Below are positions 59,045 to 64,000 of a stretch of 64,000 nucleotides of DNA, one piece after another. Below the pieces are notes generated by a model. That model made no database searches. It was not told where the DNA came from and saw nothing but the letters and a program-made list of their open reading frames with translations. The stretch's first letter is position 1. The number at the start of each line of letters is the position of its first letter. Made by a program: the position numbers and the translations under genes. Source of the stretch: Phycomyces nitens (lineage: Eukaryota > Mucoromycota > Mucoromycetes > Mucorales > Phycomycetaceae). Location: positions 6,758,001 through 6,822,000 of the forward strand of contig JAHRBC010000003.1 of NCBI GenBank assembly GCA_022702545.1, read 5' to 3'.

Positions 59045-62000
59045 CTAGACGTAAATCATCATTGTTTACATTACATTATTTTTATCTTTGTTTTATTTAT
59101 TTTTTTATCAGTTTATATACTTATTACCATGTTATTTCATAGCACCGAATTTTGCATATAGAAACGTGGCTACCAGATAGTTTAACTGCGAGGCAAAATT
59201 GGTATCTGTATATCATTCTTTACCTTGTAATAGCCATTGTTGGTTCTCAAGCCCCCAAGTAACAATCCAGAATATATATACTGCTCATACCCCTAGGAAA
59301 ATCCCTCGCCACCATAAAAGTATACACGTATATCAGCCTTGAAAAAAAACGATAACTTTGATTCCTGTCAGTCTAATCTACCTGTTGCACAACATGCATA
59401 AAGTACAAGATATTTCAAAATAAATAAAGGGGAAAAATAGCTACATTGCCAGTATATTATATTTATTTGAAGAGTAATAAAAGAGAAAGGTCTCGACTTT
59501 CCAAAAGAAACCTCAATGGCCCCACAAAGAAAATCACTTTTATGATATGTTTTTTTTCTTCTTCTTCTTTTTCTTGAGGTTATAAAGTACTTCGTATGAA
59601 TTTGAGTAACATTTGGTTCTCATAAATTGTATTATTATTATTATTTTTTGGGTCTTTATTTCTTTAAGGGATGTTATCCCAACCTGCCGTCGTCTTTGGA
59701 AAGGTTTCCTGTCCTGTCGGTAAGAGCAATCGGAACTTTCCGATACCAAGATATTTGTGCATCAGAGGTTGAGGTCTGTACTAACCTAGTTGTCTACATT
59801 GATACTAAATATACGAGATATAAACTTTGGTCTTGATAGTCTTTATCCTGAATATATAAATTTCTGCTTTTCAATATCAGTAGTATTTGTACATCTCTGA
59901 ATGTACCTGTCATTGCATAAAAGTATTGGGGACCATCTGCTACACTGTTCCTGACCTTCTATTGAATAAAGACATCAAAGACAAATAAACATATACGTAT
60001 ATATGAACATTATTCAGAGCACAATTATTTTTTATTTTAATATCAGCCTCCGCATTGTTACTTCAGTATGCACACCAAGAAAACCATATCTTATCCCGTC
60101 TCCGCAATGACGTCCATTACGATATACATAATGCCCAACACTACGATCGTGATGAATGATTCAATCGTATTATAGACATTGGCTAGGCACTTGTTTATGG
60201 TGATTTTATATGGCAATATTCGGTATCCTAGCAATCCCTTTATAGTAATAATTCATAATATGGTCCAGCAATTGATCAATTCAAATATTTCTTGCTTAAA
60301 TCACAGTTTAAAAAGATGATCATTGAGTATGGCATTCAAAGCCTGCGATCATCGTGCAAAAATCAAAAAGGAGCACAGCTCGGCTCATTTATGCCGTGAA
60401 TCCATTAATCAGTGCACTAAATATCGGTGCCTTTCTTGGACTAGGCGACTAACCAAATCAATTACTGAATTCCTGAATAGTTTATTTTGCAGGTTAACAT
60501 TATTCTGTTACATTTTTTTAAAAAAAATATTACATGGGGAGATGTTTAGCATATCACATATATTATATTCCGTATCCGTCAATATGAAACTCTGTGTATA
60601 GAGTACCAATTTAACGCTGTGCTTGTGAATACATTGAATATACTACTTTGTTTGGCTGTAAATCTCTCTATCTTTCTGTCTGCGGTTTTCGAGGATCCTT
60701 ACAAGGAATTACTATACAGAGATTGTCGACTTTCGGAGAATACATTGTACTATGCATTTAGATTTCCGATACAAGCGGACCATTAACAAAGAATCCCATT
60801 TTTCCAAAATAGGTAAGCAACAACAATACTATCAAAAAAGACAATGTTTTTAATTGTTGATGAGGTATTATCAAAAAGCAATAACTTCCTATATTTTTTA
60901 TCTGGTATTTGCTGCCAAATCAATTAGCCTAAAGGCACAACGAGTAGAAAAGAATAAAAAGCGTTATTTTGGTATGGTTCATGTTTGACAAATCATGCCT
61001 GACATGTGTTTCTATACAACGTATCGCGGATTCTGATGCTGGGTACTCTTGAATGGGAACACAAAACTCTAAAAAGCACAGTAACCCTTCTTATACACAA
61101 TATTCGGGTGCACTGTTGCTAGGATGTTTCACTATAAGATAAATGAACTGATTATAACCACCATCATGTTCCATCAACCGGCATGGCATGAGCTTCATTA
61201 TTGATAGTTTGTATATACTAGGCCAACCTAATGTATTTCTGTAATTGAATTTGGCAAGTTTGAGGATCGTACTTGTGATATCCATGTGTACACTACTTGT
61301 TGTAATTTAAGACTTGCAAAAATAAGTAGAGAATATGTATTCTTTGTACTGAATATGATTTTCGCATGTATTAAACATAATACAAGGCTTTATTTGTTTA
61401 TTCTCTGTCACCAATTATGTACATCTATATTTAAATATACATGATTGAAACAGTTTTCTTATAATAAAATATTAAGGGTTCCTTAAAGGTAGATGTCTAA
61501 AATTGTATTACTATCACTAGTATTTAGGGCAAACAAAAATAATTTACACTGGGATTCCAGGATGTTAAGTAAAAAGAAAAAAAAACAACAATATACATTA
61601 GCTATAGACGTGTTGATCAAAATATGCGACTTCTAGATTATTCTTCAAAGATAATTGACCAAGGAGCACGTCTTGTCGGAATATAAATAACATATATTTT
61701 TTTGAAGTCTATTGTCATGGCAATATTGGGTGTTGCTTGTTGAATAATGCACTCGAGAAAATACTGTGTTGCAGAACCAAGTACTTGTACGCACTGGTAT
61801 GAATTTCAAGTACTTCGCATCATTATAATGCTACATGATATTATCAAATCTAATCATTACATCCGAGTTCATTCTGTATTATAAATAATCTTTTTTTTCA
61901 AAGTTATTCTGTATAGTTTACATAAAATAAATAGGGTGTAACAGGTACGATGATATAAAATTATGAGATCAATATCAAGATGTCGCATTTACACAGAAAA

Positions 62001-62633
62001 CAAGGATACTAAAACATTGGAAGATACCTAATATTCATTTATAATTGTCTATTATTAAGCCCAAAGGAACCAGTCAAGTTGGCTAGCGTACCTATATATA
62101 TATATATTTTTGATAGCTTCAACCATCCTTATAGCATTACATTGGTATTTAGAATATTACTATAATAGATTCCATTGGACCGATCCATACATTTTGCAAA
62201 CAAGATTATTTTGATGTATTTTTGGCTTGAAACAATACAAAAAAAAATGTATTTTTGGCTTGCAATTGTAGGTTACACACATTGAGTATATAAGACTGAC
62301 CTTATTATTGTTGTCTTTTATGTAGCACATTGAAGTCTGGGTGTCGGATTATGTTGAGCCTTTAAATCAACTGTAAAGACAGTTTATCAGATAATTCTTT
62401 TGATTGCTTCAATTTCTCCACTTTTTTTGACTATTTTAGACGACAGATGACATATAGAGTTATTTTTGCAAAAGATCATCCTTATTATTTTCAAAAATAA
62501 GCATAAAAAATAGACAGAACTTCATACAATAATAAATCATCATAGTGAGTATAGTATGGATAACTAAATATGGCATAAAATGTTATACTAGATATTATAA
62601 AGGAAAATATATTAAGTAGCAATAAATTAAAAA

Positions 62634-62668
<35 letters not shown>

Positions 62669-63054
62669 TATCGACAAAAGATCCATACAAAATAACGGTG
62701 AAAAAGCAAGCAAACGACAGAATGTGTGTGTGTGAAGTGAAACGAAAGGAATTACAAAAATAGAAACAATAATAATAACTAAGATGACTAGAAAAATGGA
62801 TAGAAATAAGGATGTGAGAATAATTGTCGTCATATGAGATAGTTCACACGTATAGCACAACAAGATATAGAAATGAAAGGGAATAAATAAGCAACACATA
62901 TGTACATAAAATACAGCATATAAAATATAATAATAGAAAAGAAATTGAAACAAAATAAAAAATAAAGAAACTTATGTGGAATAGTATGGCGATTTCGATT
63001 TGTGCAATTGAAATGAAACGAGTGGGAAGGTTTTTTTTTTGGTTGTTGGACCGA

Positions 63055-64000
63055 TTAATGGGTGGAACCCTCGAACTTGATTGGATAGTCTGTGATGGGA
63101 AGTGTTGCAGGGATGTGAGCTATAAATATTAATATAGATTTAGACAAGTATACTTTGACCAATGACAGTTTATGAACAATTACCTTTGGCAGGACTACCG
63201 AAATCATTAAAAGGCATAGGGATCATAGATGGGTAGGAATCTAAAGATTAAAGGTATTATTAGTTTAGGTTGACTTTTAGCCAAGGAGTACTTACGCTGA
63301 TAAGTTAGGTTTGCAGAATCGTATTCAGTCATGCTGTTCTCATCATCGCTGTAGTCTTCTTGTGAAGTGAGAGATTGTGGGTTGTGCATAGTTTTGTGAA
63401 GGATATTCATATCCCATGGCTTGGGAGAATCAATAGTCTTACAGCCGTAATCATCGGATTGGACAAAGTTTATTCCAGAGTTGAAGATCTTTTGCTGTCC
63501 AGAAGAGGAAGCCGAGAGGGCTGACAAGGAAGAAGCCGAGGATTTGAAACTGACATGATCAGAGAAATCAGACATGGCTACACTGTGGCTATCATCATCG
63601 TCAGTGGTTCCGGAAGCGATCTGGTTCAGCAACTGGCGATTGGCCTTGCGAAGTTCGCGAATTTTGTTTCGGTATCTGTCTTCCTTGTTGACGGTCTGCT
63701 TGACGAATTCAAGGGTACGCTCGATGATGGTTCCCTTTGATGGACGACGATCGTTCTGGAGGTTAGGAAGGTTGTGGGCAAGCTGCTGGAATTTTGTATT
63801 GAGGCTTTCACGACGAGCACGCTCAATTGCATTGTGTTCAGCTCGACGATCTGCTTTGGAAGGACTTCTATTCAAAATGCGGATTTGTAAATATATAGAG
63901 CTCTTTTTTTTGGCGGATAATAAACCAGCATAAAATAAACTTGCGCAAGAAAAAAAAACTTTTTGAGGAGTTTACCTTTTGTCGGGTGATGACGGTTGGC
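63055..64000 (-). CDS. bHLH transcription factor (3' part)
   Basis: Partial gene entering from the right edge. Exons (minus strand): 64000-63976 (incomplete), 63867-63296, 63240-63184, 63119-63055. The basic helix-loop-helix is complete: KADRRAEHNAIERARRESLN holds the basic region with the His/Glu/Arg trio (EHNAIERARR) expected to read CACGTG-type E-boxes. The loop and helix 2 include NDRRPSKGTIIERTLEFVKQ. A short coiled coil follows (EDRYRNKIRELRKANRQLL), then an acidic, Ser-rich region (TTDDDDSHS, SDDENSMTEYDS), ending FEGSTH. The layout resembles small fungal bHLH factors of the Ino4/Max-like type. The likely N-terminal region lies outside the window. A G-box TCACGTGA occurs at 45840, far away. 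Confidence 0.82.

Larger units (their letters stand above)
57701..63054. other. AT-rich region with orphan exons
   Basis: 5.3 kb. Two convincing coding-like stretches on the minus strand are listed separately (58131-58253 and 58917-59044). 59680-59780 is richer in G+C but no frame is supported on either strand. 60070-60450 has broken coding-like text without a recognisable domain. 62638-62665 is a (TA) run. The rest is low complexity. Confidence 0.5.

Overview
This window looks like a filamentous fungus, most probably Mucoromycota (a Mucorales-type, Phycomyces-like genome). That placement is an inference. It rests on split genes with many short GT-AG introns, very AT-rich intergenic DNA full of TA tracts and microsatellites, a myosin-motor chitin synthase at the left edge, and a Tc1/mariner fossil. 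No search could be run. All exon models below were built by hand: they keep frame across every junction, but none is backed by RNA evidence.

Layout. 1-663 is the 5' end of a chitin synthase/myosin-head gene leaving the window on the left. 0.7-8.9 kb is gene-poor and holds a broken lineage-type gene split by an LTR-like repeat, plus a TG...CA element with hairpin-forming 42-bp repeats. 8.9-10.6 kb is a DH-PH RhoGEF. 10.6-16.9 kb is AT-rich with two more LTR-like copies. 16.9-18.9 kb is a three-RRM RNA-binding protein. 18.9-25.4 kb is gene-poor and contains a ~2-kb, ~99% identical palindrome at 22.5-24.5 kb.

From 25.4 to 57.7 kb the window is gene-dense: a Zn2Cys6-PAS transcription factor, ribose-5-phosphate isomerase, histone H1, a PH-domain protein, a DxxxD-type cation diffusion facilitator, an F-box-like protein, an MFS sugar transporter (with a predicted 5-nt exon), a cyclin, a Tc1/mariner pseudogene, a membrane FKBP, a small unknown ORF, a La protein, a possible mobile-element remnant, an acyl-protein thioesterase with an overlapping uORF, RPB12, an F-box/WD40/UIM protein (Ufo1/Pof10-like), CHMP5/Vps60, and an F-BAR/DEP/RhoGAP protein. 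57.7-63 kb is again AT-rich with two orphan coding-like exons on the minus strand. 63.05-64 kb is the 3' part of a bHLH factor leaving the window on the right.

The genes are mostly housekeeping, regulatory and cell-polarity functions with no cluster logic. A RhoGEF, an F-BAR RhoGAP, a myosin-motor chitin synthase and a Pho85-type cyclin all touch polarized growth, but they are dispersed and not an operon-like unit. I found no convincing new multi-gene system. The most unusual items are structural: the large palindrome, the 5-nt exon, a GC-AG intron, the dispersed LTR-like family that interrupts a gene, and the hairpin repeats.
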